A stretch of 15,905 nucleotides of DNA, from positions 1 to 15,905 of the forward strand of contig JAJYZN010000047.1 in NCBI GenBank assembly GCA_021799915.1, written 5' to 3'. Within the stretch, counting starts at the first letter, position 1, and every line of letters begins with the position of its first letter. The stretch is from Actinomycetes bacterium. GTDB taxonomy: Bacteria; Actinomycetota; Acidimicrobiia; Acidimicrobiales; RAAP-2. The translations under genes and the position numbers were made by a program. Shown here piece by piece: positions 1 to 7,658 of the stretch. Under the pieces are notes generated by a model. That model ran no database searches, was not told the DNA's origin, and saw only the letters and a program-made list of their open reading frames with translations.

Positions 1-40
1 ACTTCTCGCATATCGGCTTGACGCTCGGTCGTACCTTCAT
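1..40 (-). CDS. rpmJ: 50S ribosomal protein L36, 5' end only
   Basis: Only the first 13 codons are inside the window; the gene runs off the left edge. On the minus strand an ATG at 38-40 opens MKVRPSVKPICEK, the nearly invariant start of bacterial L36, a very small zinc-binding protein of the large subunit. The Cys at residue 11 is the first ligand of the zinc site, so this is the zinc-containing (C+) form as far as visible. A purine-rich stretch, GGAAGAAG, lies about 8-15 bases upstream. The gene starts 29 bp after the infA stop, the usual infA-rpmJ pair that opens the alpha operon region. It is too short to appear as an ordinary open reading frame. Identification rests on 13 residues, but these are highly characteristic. 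Confidence 0.9.
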   Translation of the reverse strand, partial: MKVRPSVKPICEK

Positions 41-69
41 CTGCTGGCTTCTTCCGTCTTCTCTCGCTG

Positions 70-294
70 CTACTTGTATCGGTAAGTGATCCTGCCCCGG
101 CTCAGGTCGTACGGGGTGATCTCCACCTGGACCTTGTCCCCGGGAAGGATCCGGATCCTGTGCATCCTCATCTTCCCGGAGCTGTGTGCCAGGACCTTGT
201 GGCCATTCTCGAGCTCGACCCGGAACATGGCATTGGGCAACGGCTCCACCACCGTGCCCTCCAGCACGATGGCGTCTTCCTTGGGCTTGGGCAG
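70..294 (-). CDS. infA: Translation initiation factor IF-1
   Basis: IF-1 binds the A site of the 30S subunit during initiation. The 74-residue product is a single OB-fold, with the family signature [20 protein letters not shown] near the N-terminus, [17 protein letters not shown] in the middle and the C-terminal [13 protein letters not shown]. The first homologous residues (PKPKEDAI) follow a CTG codon at 292-294, preceded by GAGGAG with six bases between, so I take CTG as the start. An ATG at 387 or a GTG at 342 would add Arg/Pro-rich residues unlike any IF-1 N-terminus. Oddities: the usual AHISGKMR core reads AHSSGKMR, and the following Asn-Tyr is His-Arg. It is separated from map by about 218 bp and followed at 29 bp by rpmJ, so it may head its own transcript. 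Function is certain; the exact start is less so. Confidence 0.9.
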   Translation of the reverse strand: MPKPKEDAIVLEGTVVEPLPNAMFRVELENGHKVLAHSSGKMRMHRIRILPGDKVQVEITPYDLSRGRITYRYK

Positions 295-307
295 GTGACT
301 CTCCTCA
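287..307 (-). promoter_or_regulatory. Ribosome binding site and CTG start of infA
   Basis: In transcription direction the sequence is TTGAGGAGAGTCACCTG. GAGGAG is a strong Shine-Dalgarno match six bases before CTG (292-294). There is no ATG, GTG or TTG in frame at a usable distance. This site decides the infA start in favour of CTG. Confidence 0.55.
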
Positions 308-325
308 ACTCGTTTGCTCGTGCTC

Positions 326-358
326 GGCCGGCGGCGCGCCACCGGCGCACACCACCGG
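326..358 (-). repeat. GC-rich direct repeat and hairpin in the infA leader
   Basis: Two near-identical 13-base units (CGCCGGTGGTGTG and CGCCGGTGGCGCG) lie in tandem. The second folds onto the following GCCGCCGGC to give a GC-only hairpin of about 8 bp at 327-346, including one G-U pair. It sits about 30 bases upstream of the inferred infA start, in the leader of the proposed transcript. Its role is unknown; it could slow ribosome loading or simply be GC-rich low-complexity DNA. Confidence 0.4.
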
Positions 359-413
359 CGACGGGGGACCTGGAACCGCACCCTCACGGGATCGGATCTC
401 TGGCCGAATGATG

Positions 414-442
414 ATCTTATCCGCTCCGAGACACAATTTTCC
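414..442 (-). promoter_or_regulatory. Possible promoter for infA-rpmJ
   Basis: The 295-512 interval between map and infA contains a locally AT-rich patch. On the minus strand GGATAAGATC supplies a -10-like TAAGAT at 414-419. The region 17-18 bases upstream is only a poor -35 (TGGAAA/GGAAAA), and TTGTGT is present but too close (11 bases). IF-1 and the alpha operon often have their own promoter in other bacteria, which makes this location plausible, but the match is weak. Confidence 0.3.
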
Positions 443-512
443 AGCCGAGACGCCGGCCCGGTCCTCGGAGGACGCCGGGCGGTGTTCCTCGTGGCCCGCG
501 ACCTGCCAGGGA

Positions 513-1253
513 TCAGGGCACGGTGAGCACCTCCGGGCCATCCTCGGTGACGGCGATCGTATGTTCGAAATGCGCCGACAGACGGCCGTCAGCCGTGACC
601 ACGCTCCATCCGTCCTCGAGCTGGCGGGTCTCGGGACCACCTGCGTTCACCATGGGCTCCACGGCGAACACCATGCCGGACTTGAGCGTGGGCCCGGGGG
701 TTCCCGGCCAGTAATTGGGCACCTGGGGCTGCTCGTGCATCGCCGTGCCGATGGCATGCCCCACGTACTCCCTCACCACCGTGTACCCAGCCCCTTCGGC
801 AACGGCCTGCACTGCCCGGCCGACCTCGTGCAGGCGCGTCCCCGGCCTGAGCTGCTCGATCCCGGCCCACAGGCTCCGCTCGGTCACTTCGATGAGCCGC
901 TCCGCTTCGGCAGAGACCTCTCCGATCCCCATCGTGTAGGCCGCATCGCCGTGATACCCCTCCACGATGGCTCCGCAGTCAACCGAGAGGATGTCCCCCT
1001 CCTCAAGCCGGTAGCCACCGGGGATGCCGTGCACGATCATGTCGTTGGGCGACGTGCAGATGACCGCTGGGAACCCGTGGTAGCCGAGGAAGTTGGATTG
1101 GGCACCTCGCCTCTCCAGCACCTCTCGGGCCACCGCGTCGAGCTCCGCAGTGGTCATCCCGGGCCGCGCGGCAGAACGGGTCCGCTCGTGCATCTCGGCG
1201 ACCACGCGGCCGGCCCTGCGCATCTTCGCCAGCTCCTCGCTGCTCCGTCTCAC
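513..1253 (-). CDS. map: Methionine aminopeptidase, type I
   Basis: A cytoplasmic dinuclear metalloprotease that removes the initiator methionine from nascent proteins. The 246-residue product has the pita-bread fold signatures in order: HGIP at 75-78, [18 protein letters not shown] with metal ligands D92 and D103, [10 protein letters not shown] with ligand H166, FAVEPM with ligand E199, and HFEHTIAV with ligand E230. All five metal ligands are present, so it should be active. The start is a GTG at 1251-1253 that overlaps the adk stop as GTGA, giving [15 protein letters not shown], a typical type I N-terminus. The reading frame stays open upstream to 1511, but that part is a shadow of adk. 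No strong Shine-Dalgarno sits immediately before the GTG, so translation probably depends on coupling to adk. Confidence 0.96.
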   Translation of the reverse strand: MRRSSEELAKMRRAGRVVAEMHERTRSAARPGMTTAELDAVAREVLERRGAQSNFLGYHGFPAVICTSPNDMIVHGIPGGYRLEEGDILSVDCGAIVEGYHGDAAYTMGIGEVSAEAERLIEVTERSLWAGIEQLRPGTRLHEVGRAVQAVAEGAGYTVVREYVGHAIGTAMHEQPQVPNYWPGTPGPTLKSGMVFAVEPMVNAGGPETRQLEDGWSVVTADGRLSAHFEHTIAVTEDGPEVLTVP

Positions 1254-1972
1254 GTTTTTTCGCCCGAAAGATCCTCGACCACTCGGTCTGCCACGTGCTG
1301 GGCTCCGCCTCCGTGGGCGCGCCGGGCCTCGATCGCCTTGACGCAGCGCCGGGTGACCGCATCGGGAGCACCGGTCCCGTTCACCGAGACCAGGAGGTCC
1401 TTGCGGCGGTACCACTCGATGAGCGGAGCAGTCTGGTGCTCGTAGAGGTCGAGACGCCGCCGTATGGCCTCCTCCGTATCGTCGGGGCGCTGGATGACTT
1501 CGCCGCCGCACACGTCACACGTCCAATTCGACAGCGGCGGCGACGAGACCGAGTAGTTCGCCCCGCAGTCCACGCACACACGTCGTGAGGCCAGTCGCCG
1601 GAGGACCGCCGGCGTCGGCACCTCGAGATCGATGACCAGGTCCAGCTGGTGAGGGGCGGTGAGCGACTCCAGGGCAGCCGCCTGCGAGATGGTCCTGGGG
1701 CAGCCGTCGAGCACGAAACCCCTCGCCCGGATGTCCTTCTCGGACAGGCGGCGAGCGACCATCTCCATGATCAGCTCGTCGGCGATGAGGTCGCCGTTCT
1801 CCATCTGTGCCTGGGCCCGGAGGCCGAGCGGGGTGCGAGACTTCACTTCACCCCGCAGCATGTCGCCAGTCGAGACGTGGGGCACGACGTAGTGGTGCGA
1901 CAGTCGGACGCACTGCGTCCCCTTGCCGGCCCCCTGCTTGCCAAGGACCACGAGCCTGACCCCGGGTACCAC
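1250..1972 (-). CDS. adk: Adenylate kinase (zinc-type lid, C-terminally extended)
   Basis: Catalyses ATP + AMP to 2 ADP in the cytoplasm. The 240-residue product shows the P-loop GKQGAGKGT at 11-19, the AMP-site STGD at 34-37, and a lid domain with four cysteines (C133, C136, C152, C155) spaced CxxC...CxxC, the structural zinc-binding arrangement. DD at 164-165 and the following Arg-rich helix complete the lid and active-site elements. Unusual points: the normally invariant DGFPRT reads DGCPRT (89-94), and the protein is about 20 residues longer than common 214-220 residue enzymes, with a tail after residue 218 of no clear family. The start is GTG at 1970-1972, five bases after AGGGA; it lies 7 bp after the secY stop. 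The stop overlaps the map start. Confidence 0.96.
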   Translation of the reverse strand: MVPGVRLVVLGKQGAGKGTQCVRLSHHYVVPHVSTGDMLRGEVKSRTPLGLRAQAQMENGDLIADELIMEMVARRLSEKDIRARGFVLDGCPRTISQAAALESLTAPHQLDLVIDLEVPTPAVLRRLASRRVCVDCGANYSVSSPPLSNWTCDVCGGEVIQRPDDTEEAIRRRLDLYEHQTAPLIEWYRRKDLLVSVNGTGAPDAVTRRCVKAIEARRAHGGGAQHVADRVVEDLSGEKT

Positions 1973-1979
1973 CCAATCC

Positions 1980-3266
1980 CTACTTGAGGAAACCCTCGTA
2001 GTTGCGCATCATGAGCTGGCTGTCGATCTGGCGCATGGTCTCGAGCGCGACGCCGACTGAGATGAGCAACGTGGTGCCGTAGAAGGGGAAGCGGTTCAAG
2101 TTCCACAACGCCATCAATATCGAAGGCACCACCGCCACTGACGCGAGGAACAGCGCTCCGGGCACGGTGATCCTGTTCAAGATGCGCGCGAAGTAGCGCT
2201 CGGTCTGCGGTCCTGGACGTATCCCGGGGACAAAGCCACCCTGCTTGCGGATGTTGTCGGCCTGCAGGTGTGGGTCGAAGGCGATGTAGACGTAGAAGAA
2301 CGTGAACGCCAGGATCAGGACGAAGTAGAAGGAGATGTACCAGAAGCTGGTCGGGGTGATGTTGGTCTTCACGAAACTTTGGAACGAGTGCCACGGGATC
2401 ACGTTGCTCAGCAGCACCGGGATGTAGAGCACCGAGCTGGCAAAGATGATCGGGATCACACCCGATTGGTTGACTTTGAGGGGGATGTAGGTGCTCTGCC
2501 CGCCGTACATTCGCCTTCCCACCACCCGCTTGGCAAACGTCACCGGAATGCGGCGCTGTCCCTGGTCCATGAAGACGATGAAGACCAGCAAGACGAGCGA
2601 AACGACCACCATGATGGTGAACTTGAGCACTCCCCCCTCCTCGTAGATCCCCTTCCCGCCCGAGGGGATCGACGCCACGACGTTGGCGAAGATCAAGATC
2701 GACATTCCCTGGCCGATCCCCCTCTGGGTGATGAGCTCGGCCAGCCACATGACGAAAGCGGTGCCGGCCGTGAGGCACAGCACCATGAAGGCGGCAAGGG
2801 CAAGGTTGAACTTGGGGATGAGGTTCACTGTGACCGATAGCAGCGCGGAGTCGTGCCCATGGAACGCGTAGATGAGCCCGGTGGACTGCATGAGCGCGAG
2901 CGACACGGTCAGGTAGCGGGTGGTCTGGGTGATCTTCTTTTGGCCGACCGCTCCTTGGTCTCGCCACTCCTCGAGCTTGGGGATCACCGACGACAGCAAC
3001 TGGATGATGATCGAGCTGGTGATGTAGGGCATGACGCCCAGACCGAACACCGCGAGGCGGACCAGCGCGCCACCCGAGAACAGGTCCAAGAACCCGAGCA
3101 CACCCGCAGAGCCGGCCTTGTGCTGGAGTGTCTGGAGCTTCGCCCAGCTCACTCCCGGCACCGGGACGTTGGCCCCGACCTGGTAGAGGGCGATGATCAT
3201 CAAGGTGAAGAGCACCTTGTTCCGGAGGTCCGGGACCCTGAAGATGTTGGCCAGCCTGGTGAGCAT
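1980..3266 (-). CDS. secY: Protein translocase channel subunit SecY
   Basis: The main pore-forming subunit of the SecYEG translocon in the cytoplasmic membrane; with SecA or ribosomes it moves unfolded proteins across or into the membrane. The 428-residue product has ten hydrophobic segments, approximately 17-36, 66-92 (after the plug region), 118-135, 150-175, 183-200, 215-233, 267-291, 307-330, 368-388 and 394-413. Typical elements are GANVPVPGV after helix 1, QRGIGQGMSI at 181-190 and the C-terminal RNYEGFLK, which matches the conserved SecY tail that contacts SecA or ribosomes. ATG start at 3264-3266 with AGGAA upstream. A 30-bp gap separates it from rplO. Length and content are normal. 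Confidence 0.98.
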   Translation of the reverse strand: MLTRLANIFRVPDLRNKVLFTLMIIALYQVGANVPVPGVSWAKLQTLQHKAGSAGVLGFLDLFSGGALVRLAVFGLGVMPYITSSIIIQLLSSVIPKLEEWRDQGAVGQKKITQTTRYLTVSLALMQSTGLIYAFHGHDSALLSVTVNLIPKFNLALAAFMVLCLTAGTAFVMWLAELITQRGIGQGMSILIFANVVASIPSGGKGIYEEGGVLKFTIMVVVSLVLLVFIVFMDQGQRRIPVTFAKRVVGRRMYGGQSTYIPLKVNQSGVIPIIFASSVLYIPVLLSNVIPWHSFQSFVKTNITPTSFWYISFYFVLILAFTFFYVYIAFDPHLQADNIRKQGGFVPGIRPGPQTERYFARILNRITVPGALFLASVAVVPSILMALWNLNRFPFYGTTLLISVGVALETMRQIDSQLMMRNYEGFLK

Positions 3267-3296
3267 GACGGTTCCTGGCGTCCAGTCCCGCGACCG

Positions 3297-3785
3297 CTAA
3301 CGGTTCATGAGCGCGTTGCCACTGGCCGGGGGCCGGCCGTGTCCGAAGGGCAATGGCACACGCTCGACGGTACCGCCGGCTCGGAGGATCTCCTGTTCGG
3401 CTGCTGCCGAGAACCCGTGGGCGCTCACGTGGACGGCCCGGCTCACCCCGCCTCGGTCGAGGACCTTCACCAGGGAGCCGCGCCGCGCCAGACCCGCGGC
3501 GACCATCGTCTCGGGCGTGAAACGGTCGCCGTCGAGCGCCGCGAGGGCGTCCAAGTTCACCGGGGTGTACTCCACCCGGAAGGGGTTCTTGAACCCGCGG
3601 AGCTTGGGGATCCGCTGCATGAGCGGGAGCTGACCACCTTCGAACCCGACAGGGACGGTGTCTCGAGCCCCCTGCCCTTTCGTCCCGCGCCCGGCGGTCT
3701 TGCCGCCCTTGCCGGCGATCCCCCTCCCGACGCGCCGCCTCTCCCGCTTGGAGCCTGGCGGCGGTGCCAGCTCGTGAAGGTTCAT
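3297..3785 (-). CDS. rplO: 50S ribosomal protein L15
   Basis: L15 is a late-assembling large-subunit protein whose extended N-terminus threads through 23S rRNA. The 162-residue product opens MNLHELAPPPGSKRERRRVG, followed by the Gly/Lys/Arg-rich stretch GRGIAGKGGKTAGRGTKGQG and GFEGGQLPLMQRIPKLRGF, all diagnostic. The C-terminal globular domain (about 75-150) includes VKVLDRGGVSRAVHVSAHGFS. It is slightly longer than the common 145-150 residues, with a short Gly/Pro-rich C-terminus (GHGRPPASGNALMNR). The ATG at 3783-3785 overlaps the rpmD stop as ATGA, so translation is probably coupled. secY follows after 30 bp. Confidence 0.97.
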   Translation of the reverse strand: MNLHELAPPPGSKRERRRVGRGIAGKGGKTAGRGTKGQGARDTVPVGFEGGQLPLMQRIPKLRGFKNPFRVEYTPVNLDALAALDGDRFTPETMVAAGLARRGSLVKVLDRGGVSRAVHVSAHGFSAAAEQEILRAGGTVERVPLPFGHGRPPASGNALMNR

Positions 3786-4018
3786 CGGGACCCCCCAGTG
3801 GAACGGGCCTGACCAGCGACGGCGCTCTCGACATGGACCAGGTGGGGGACACGAGCCAGCATGCCCCGGATCTCGGGCCGATCGGGCAGGTCGTTGTGCC
3901 GCCCGATACCACGAAGTCCGAGGGCACGCAACGTGCCTCGGTGCTTGGGCTTGGTGCCGATGGCCGAGCGGATCTGGGTCACTCGAAGCATCGCAGCATC
4001 ATTGGTTGCGGGAGGCAT
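3782..4018 (-). CDS. rpmD: 50S ribosomal protein L30
   Basis: A small large-subunit protein. The 78-residue product contains the L30 core LRVTQIRSAIGTKPKHRGTL, then RALGLRGIGR and the final IRGMLARVPHLVHVE. It is longer than the usual 58-60 residues: nine residues precede the family start and about ten follow the core. I keep the ATG at 4016-4018, because GGAGG lies eight bases before it; a second ATG at codon 10 would give the standard-length N-terminus but has no comparable site. The gene begins on the base following the rpsE stop, and its own stop overlaps the rplO start. Identity is secure, with the start moderately so. Confidence 0.93.
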   Translation of the reverse strand: MPPATNDAAMLRVTQIRSAIGTKPKHRGTLRALGLRGIGRHNDLPDRPEIRGMLARVPHLVHVESAVAGQARSTGGSR

Positions 4019-4567
4019 CTACCGAACCTCCGCGTAGAGATCGGTCTCGCGCTTGCGTTCGCGGTATGCCCGCAGCACTCCCGCCGGCGCGACCTCGTCG
4101 GGCTGCTTTCCTCGGAGCGCTGCCACCTCGTCGGGCCGGCGGAGCGCTTTGAGCCCGGCAATGGTGGCGTGGGCCACGTTGATCCCGTTGGAGGAACCGA
4201 GCGACTTGGCCAGGATGTCATGGATGCCTGCCATCTCGAGGATGGCACGCGCTGCCCCGCCGGCGATGACCCCGGTGCCCGGCGCCGCCGGCTTGAGCAT
4301 GACGCGTCCGGCCCCGCTCTCACCGATCACCGGGTGAGTGATGGTGGAGCCGGCGAGCGGCACCTCGAACACGTTCTTCCTCGCCTCTTCGATCCCCTTT
4401 TGCACCGCGAGACCGGCTTCCTTGGCTTTGCCGTAGCCAAGCCCGACTCGGCCGTTGCCGTCACCCACCACCATCAGTGCCGCGAACGAGAACCTGCGGC
4501 CGCCTTTCACGACCTTGGCCACCCGGTTCACGCGAATCGTGCGCTCCTCGTACTGCGTGTCGATCAT
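4019..4567 (-). CDS. rpsE: 30S ribosomal protein S5
   Basis: S5 lies at the mRNA entry side of the small subunit and contributes to decoding accuracy and mRNA unwinding. The 182-residue product carries the S5 double-stranded-RNA-binding-like domain: [20 protein letters not shown] at 19-38, then [13 protein letters not shown]. The C-terminal domain has [19 protein letters not shown], followed by [20 protein letters not shown]. The N-terminus ([19 protein letters not shown]) is typical. ATG at 4565-4567 follows AAGGG and lies 5 bp after the rplR stop. The last about 40 residues ([17 protein letters not shown] and onward) are the usual variable region. No anomaly was seen. Confidence 0.97.
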   Translation of the reverse strand: MIDTQYEERTIRVNRVAKVVKGGRRFSFAALMVVGDGNGRVGLGYGKAKEAGLAVQKGIEEARKNVFEVPLAGSTITHPVIGESGAGRVMLKPAAPGTGVIAGGAARAILEMAGIHDILAKSLGSSNGINVAHATIAGLKALRRPDEVAALRGKQPDEVAPAGVLRAYRERKRETDLYAEVR

Positions 4568-4572
4568 GGCCC

Positions 4573-4950
4573 TTAGAACTCCAGTCCCTCTTCGCGGGCA
4601 GCATCGGCCAGAGCAGCCACGCGCCCGTGGTAGGCAAACCCACCTCGGTCGAACACCACCTTGGTGATCCCAGCCGCTTTGGCTCGGGCCGCCAGGACCT
4701 GCCCGGCGGCTTTCGCTGCGGCTACGTTACCCCCGCCGCTCCCGCCGGACCGTGCGCGCTGGTCCGGTTCAACCGAGCTGACTGCGGCGAGGGTTCGTCC
4801 TGCCTGGTCATCGATGATCTGCGCCGAGATATGGCGCTTCGATCGGCTGACCGCCAGGCGCGGGCGCTCGGCCGTGCCCGACACCTTCCGTCGGATACGT
4901 GAATGACGGCGGATCCGCAGCGCTCGATCATTGCCGGTTGACCTTGCCAT
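4573..4950 (-). CDS. rplR: 50S ribosomal protein L18
   Basis: L18 binds 5S rRNA in the central protuberance. The 125-residue product begins [20 protein letters not shown], has the conserved [20 protein letters not shown] and the C-terminal [20 protein letters not shown], typical of the family. A Gly/Ser insert ([10 protein letters not shown]) replaces the usual Lys-rich linker after the first beta strands. I choose the ATG at 4948-4950, which shares one base with the rplF stop (TGATG). The GTG one codon upstream would add a single Met and cannot be excluded. It is 5 bp ahead of rpsE. Confidence 0.96.
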   Translation of the reverse strand: MARSTGNDRALRIRRHSRIRRKVSGTAERPRLAVSRSKRHISAQIIDDQAGRTLAAVSSVEPDQRARSGGSGGGNVAAAKAAGQVLAARAKAAGITKVVFDRGGFAYHGRVAALADAAREEGLEF

Positions 4951-5489
4951 CACTTCGCTGCCTTCCCCGCCTTGCGCAGCACACGCTCGCCGGCATAGCG
5001 CACACCCTTGCCCTTGTAGGGCTCCGGCTTGCGCAGCTTGCGAATGTCGGCCGCTACCTGTCCCACCCTCTCCTTGTCGATGCCCTTCACCACGATCCGC
5101 GTAGGTGAGGGCACTTCGAACGTGATGCCCTGCGGTGCTGCCACTTTCACCGAGTGAGAGAAGCCGAGGGCCAGCTCCAATCCGCCCGGGCCCTGCGCCG
5201 TGGCCCGGTAGCCGACACCGACGATCTCCAGCTCTTTGGTGAACCCCTGGGTCACTCCGGTCACCATGTTGGCCACGAGCGACCGGGTGAGGCCGTGCAG
5301 GGCCCGGTGGTGGCGCTCGTCGTCGACCCGGGTCACCGTCAGGACATCCCCATCCTGTGAGACCGATATGCCCGAAGGCACCTGGCGGGACATCGAGCCG
5401 TTCGGTCCGGTCACGACGACGGCATCCTCAGCGATGCTCACCGTCACCCCGGTTGGTACGGGGATGGGAGCACGTCCGACGCGCGACAT
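4950..5489 (-). CDS. rplF: 50S ribosomal protein L6
   Basis: L6 lies near the factor-binding site of the large subunit. The 179-residue product begins [17 protein letters not shown] and has two tandem alpha/beta L6 domains. Family motifs include [32 protein letters not shown] and the C-terminal [13 protein letters not shown] followed by basic residues. The start is the ATG at 5487-5489, nine bases after GGAGG; an in-frame TTG two codons earlier would leave only three bases to that site. The gene is preceded by a 54-bp gap after rpsH. Its stop overlaps the rplR start by one base. Confidence 0.97.
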   Translation of the reverse strand: MSRVGRAPIPVPTGVTVSIAEDAVVVTGPNGSMSRQVPSGISVSQDGDVLTVTRVDDERHHRALHGLTRSLVANMVTGVTQGFTKELEIVGVGYRATAQGPGGLELALGFSHSVKVAAPQGITFEVPSPTRIVVKGIDKERVGQVAADIRKLRKPEPYKGKGVRYAGERVLRKAGKAAK

Positions 5490-5543
5490 CAGCAAGAACC
5501 TCCGGTGAGGGCAGATCGCCTGAATTCTCGAGGAACGACGACG

Positions 5544-5948
5544 CTACCAGACATAGCACAGCACCTCTCCGCCCAGATGCCGCTTGCGAGCTTCACGATC
5601 GGTCATGAGCCCCTGGCTGGTGGACACGATCGCCACCCCGATCCCACCCAGCACTCGAGGGATCCGGTCGGCCCGAGTGTAGATCCGAAGTCCCGGCTTG
5701 GAGACGCGCTTGATCCCACCGATGGTGCGGGTGCGGTCGGCCGAGTACTTGAGGGAGATGGCCAGCCGAGTTCCGGGCCCCTTGGGATCCTTCTCCACGG
5801 TGTAACCGGAGATGAACCCCTCACGCTCGAGGATGGCGGCAAGTGCCTCTTTCAGCTTCGATCCGGGCATCTTCACTGTCTCCGCTTGGGCCGAATTCGC
5901 GTTGCGGATGCGGGTGAGCATGTCGGCGATCGGGTCGGTCATGGTCAT
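5544..5948 (-). CDS. rpsH: 30S ribosomal protein S8
   Basis: S8 binds helix 21 of 16S rRNA and organises the platform; in E. coli it also represses the spc operon by binding its mRNA. The 134-residue product contains [14 protein letters not shown] near the start, [13 protein letters not shown], and the C-terminal ending with [20 protein letters not shown] then LCYVW, a classic S8 terminus. ATG at 5946-5948 is chosen because TAGGAGA precedes it by about six bases; a second ATG two codons on is possible. The Shine-Dalgarno overlaps the rpsN stop codon (TAGGAG), 10 bp upstream. I could not identify an S8-like binding site in the neighbouring mRNA by eye. Confidence 0.97.
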   Translation of the reverse strand: MTMTDPIADMLTRIRNANSAQAETVKMPGSKLKEALAAILEREGFISGYTVEKDPKGPGTRLAISLKYSADRTRTIGGIKRVSKPGLRIYTRADRIPRVLGGIGVAIVSTSQGLMTDREARKRHLGGEVLCYVW

Positions 5949-5958
5949 GGCAGCTCTC

Positions 5959-6144
5959 CTACCAGCTCGCCTTGGTCACTCCGGGGACCTCACCGGCGTG
6001 CACCATCGTCCGCAGGCAGATGCGGCAGAGCCCGAACTTGCGGTACACGGCCTTCGGCCTGCCACACCGCTGGCAGCGCGTGTACGCGCGCACCTTGAAT
6101 TTGGGTACCTGCTGCTGCTTCTGGATCAGTGCTTTCTTCGCCAT
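5959..6144 (-). CDS. rpsN: 30S ribosomal protein S14, zinc-binding short type
   Basis: S14 sits in the head of the small subunit. The 61-residue product is the short, zinc-binding (type Z) paralog: cysteines C24, C27, C40 and C43 form CxxC-x12-CxxC, as in [20 protein letters not shown] then RICL. The C-terminal [11 protein letters not shown] is the conserved terminus. This is the housekeeping S14 of many Gram-positive bacteria and is often named rpsZ; a longer zinc-free copy could exist elsewhere in the genome. ATG at 6142-6144, 5 bp after the rplE stop. AGGAG lies 14 bases upstream, a rather long spacing. Confidence 0.97.
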   Translation of the reverse strand: MAKKALIQKQQQVPKFKVRAYTRCQRCGRPKAVYRKFGLCRICLRTMVHAGEVPGVTKASW

Positions 6145-6149
6145 GGTGC

Positions 6150-6713
6150 TTATCTGGTCTCCTGTCGGAACGGGAAGCCAAACGCCCGTAGGAGCGCTCG
6201 GCCTTCCTCGTCGGTTCGTGCAGTCGTCACGATCGTGATGTCCATCCCTCGTACGGTGTCGATCCGGTCATAGTCGATCTCGGGGAATATCAGCTGCTCG
6301 GTAACCCCGAACGTGTAGTTCCCGTGGCCGTCGAACGATCGCGGGGAGAGCCCCCGGAAATCTCGGATCCGAGGAATGGCCAAGCTGACCAGGCGGTCGA
6401 AGAACTCCCACGCCCGATCACCACGCAAGGTCACTTTCACCCCGATGGGCATGCCCTCACGGAGCTTGAAGCCGGCAATCGACTTCTTGGCCCGCGTGAT
6501 CACCGCCTTCTGGCCCGTGATCAACTCCAAGTCCCTCTGCGCGCCTTCGATGAGGGACTGCTGCTGGGTGGCCCTTCCCACTCCCATGTTCACCACGATC
6601 TTCTCGAGGTGCGGAACCTCCATCACGTTCTTCAGACCGAGCTCTTGGGCCAGACGCGCGCGCAGTTCGGACTGGTAACGGTCTTTCAGGCGGGGACGGG
6701 TGCTGGTCGTCAC
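6150..6713 (-). CDS. rplE: 50S ribosomal protein L5
   Basis: L5 binds 5S rRNA and contacts P-site tRNA and the 30S head. The 187-residue product has the L5 elements [16 protein letters not shown] (31-46), [40 protein letters not shown] and [15 protein letters not shown]. The start is a GTG at 6711-6713 overlapping the rplX stop as GTGA. It is preceded six bases upstream by GGAGGTGA, one of the strongest ribosome binding sites in the window, which supports the non-ATG start. rpsN follows 5 bp after the stop. Length is normal (about 180). Confidence 0.97.
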   Translation of the reverse strand: MTTSTRPRLKDRYQSELRARLAQELGLKNVMEVPHLEKIVVNMGVGRATQQQSLIEGAQRDLELITGQKAVITRAKKSIAGFKLREGMPIGVKVTLRGDRAWEFFDRLVSLAIPRIRDFRGLSPRSFDGHGNYTFGVTEQLIFPEIDYDRIDTVRGMDITIVTTARTDEEGRALLRAFGFPFRQETR

Positions 6714-7018
6714 AGCTCACCTCCACACTTGCGGCATACTCGCAGCTTCCTTCCCTGCTCGTCGACCACCATCCCGATACGGGTCGGTTCGCCACACGAC
6801 TTGCACAGGATCGACACCGACGACACAGGCACGGGCATGAACTTGTCGATGATCCCACCTTGCATGATGTTCCTCGTCGGCTTGGAGTGGCGCTTGGCGA
6901 GGTTCACCCCTTCGAGGACGACACGGCCTTCAGCCGGGAGGGCTCGCACGACTTCCGTGCGCCGTCCCTTGTACTTACCCGACCGGACCACGACTCGATC
7001 ACCCTTGCGGATCCGCAT
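6710..7018 (-). CDS. rplX: 50S ribosomal protein L24
   Basis: L24 is an assembly initiator near the polypeptide exit tunnel. The 102-residue product begins [19 protein letters not shown], a KOW motif that binds 23S rRNA, followed by the L24 core [20 protein letters not shown]. The C-terminus has a two-CxxC zinc-ribbon-like pair (C72/C75 and C95/C98) as in many Gram-positive L24 proteins. The ATG at 7016-7018 shares one base with the rplN stop (TGATG) and lies seven bases after GGAGG; the GTG one codon upstream would be too close to that site. The stop overlaps the rplE GTG. Confidence 0.97.
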   Translation of the reverse strand: MRIRKGDRVVVRSGKYKGRRTEVVRALPAEGRVVLEGVNLAKRHSKPTRNIMQGGIIDKFMPVPVSSVSILCKSCGEPTRIGMVVDEQGRKLRVCRKCGGEL

Positions 7019-7386
7019 CACAGCACCTCCGGCGCGAGGGAGACGATCCGCATGAACCGCTTGTCCCGCAACTCTCGGCCCACCGGCCCGAATATCCGGG
7101 TCCCGCGAGGCTGCTGCTGCTCATTGATGAGAACAGCGGCGTTCTCGTCGAATCGGATGTAGCTGCCGTCCGGGCGGCGCTTCTCCTTCTTGGTTCGCAC
7201 CACGACACAGCGCACGACATCACCCTTCTTCACGGCTGCACCTGGGATCGCGTCCTTGACGGTCGCCACGAAGACGTCGCCGATGCTGGCGTACCGCCGG
7301 CGCGACCCTCCGAGCACCCGAATGCACAGGACTTCGCGTGCACCGGAATTGTCGGCAACCCGCAGCCTGGACTCCTGCTGGATCAT
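7018..7386 (-). CDS. rplN: 50S ribosomal protein L14
   Basis: L14 lies at the subunit interface, where it helps form bridges and is the docking site of silencing factor RsfS in other bacteria. The 122-residue product starts [20 protein letters not shown], with [20 protein letters not shown] and [14 protein letters not shown], all highly conserved; the length matches the family's 122. The frame is open 11 codons further upstream, but the ATG at 7384-7386 overlaps the rpsQ stop as ATGA and gives the universal MIQ start; GGAG lies eight to nine bases before it. The stop shares a base with the rplX ATG. Confidence 0.98.
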   Translation of the reverse strand: MIQQESRLRVADNSGAREVLCIRVLGGSRRRYASIGDVFVATVKDAIPGAAVKKGDVVRCVVVRTKKEKRRPDGSYIRFDENAAVLINEQQQPRGTRIFGPVGRELRDKRFMRIVSLAPEVL

Positions 7387-7658
7387 CGAGCCCGCTCCAT
7401 GACTTCGGCCAGCCGCCATCTCTTCAGCTTCGACAGTGGGCGGGTCTCGACGACCCGGACACGGTCACCCACTTTCGCTGCCCCCTCGGCATCGTGGACA
7501 TACAGCCGCTTCGTTCGCTGCACGGTCTTGCGGTACCTCGGATGCCGCACCCGCTCCACCACGGCCACGACGATCGTGGCCTCCATCGCATCGGAGACGA
7601 CGGTGCCTTCGCGCACCTTGCGCCGGTTGGGCCTGGCAGCAGCCTGGTCGTCAGCCAT
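7383..7658 (-). CDS. rpsQ: 30S ribosomal protein S17
   Basis: S17 is a primary 16S rRNA-binding OB-fold protein. The 91-residue product includes [20 protein letters not shown], then [20 protein letters not shown] and the C-terminal [20 protein letters not shown], all diagnostic. The short N-terminal leader ([10 protein letters not shown]) is slightly longer than the E. coli form, as is common in high-GC Gram-positives. ATG at 7656-7658 shares a base with the rpmC stop (TGATG); the stop overlaps the rplN start. No anomalies. Confidence 0.97.
   Translation of the reverse strand: MADDQAAARPNRRKVREGTVVSDAMEATIVVAVVERVRHPRYRKTVQRTKRLYVHDAEGAAKVGDRVRVVETRPLSKLKRWRLAEVMERAR

Noticed and set aside
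186..1445. 419-codon plus-strand open frame opposite infA and map
   Set aside because: It is antisense to two clearly conserved genes; long antisense frames are expected in GC-rich coding DNA, and its product shows no recognisable domain.
1843..3927. 694-codon minus-strand frame across secY and rplO
   Set aside because: It is an out-of-frame shadow of secY, rplO and neighbours with Pro/Arg/His-rich low-complexity content; the true frames are unmistakable.
5490..5543. Possible small gene or regulator in the rpsH-rplF gap
   Set aside because: Only 54 bp, containing the rplF ribosome binding site and nothing else recognisable.
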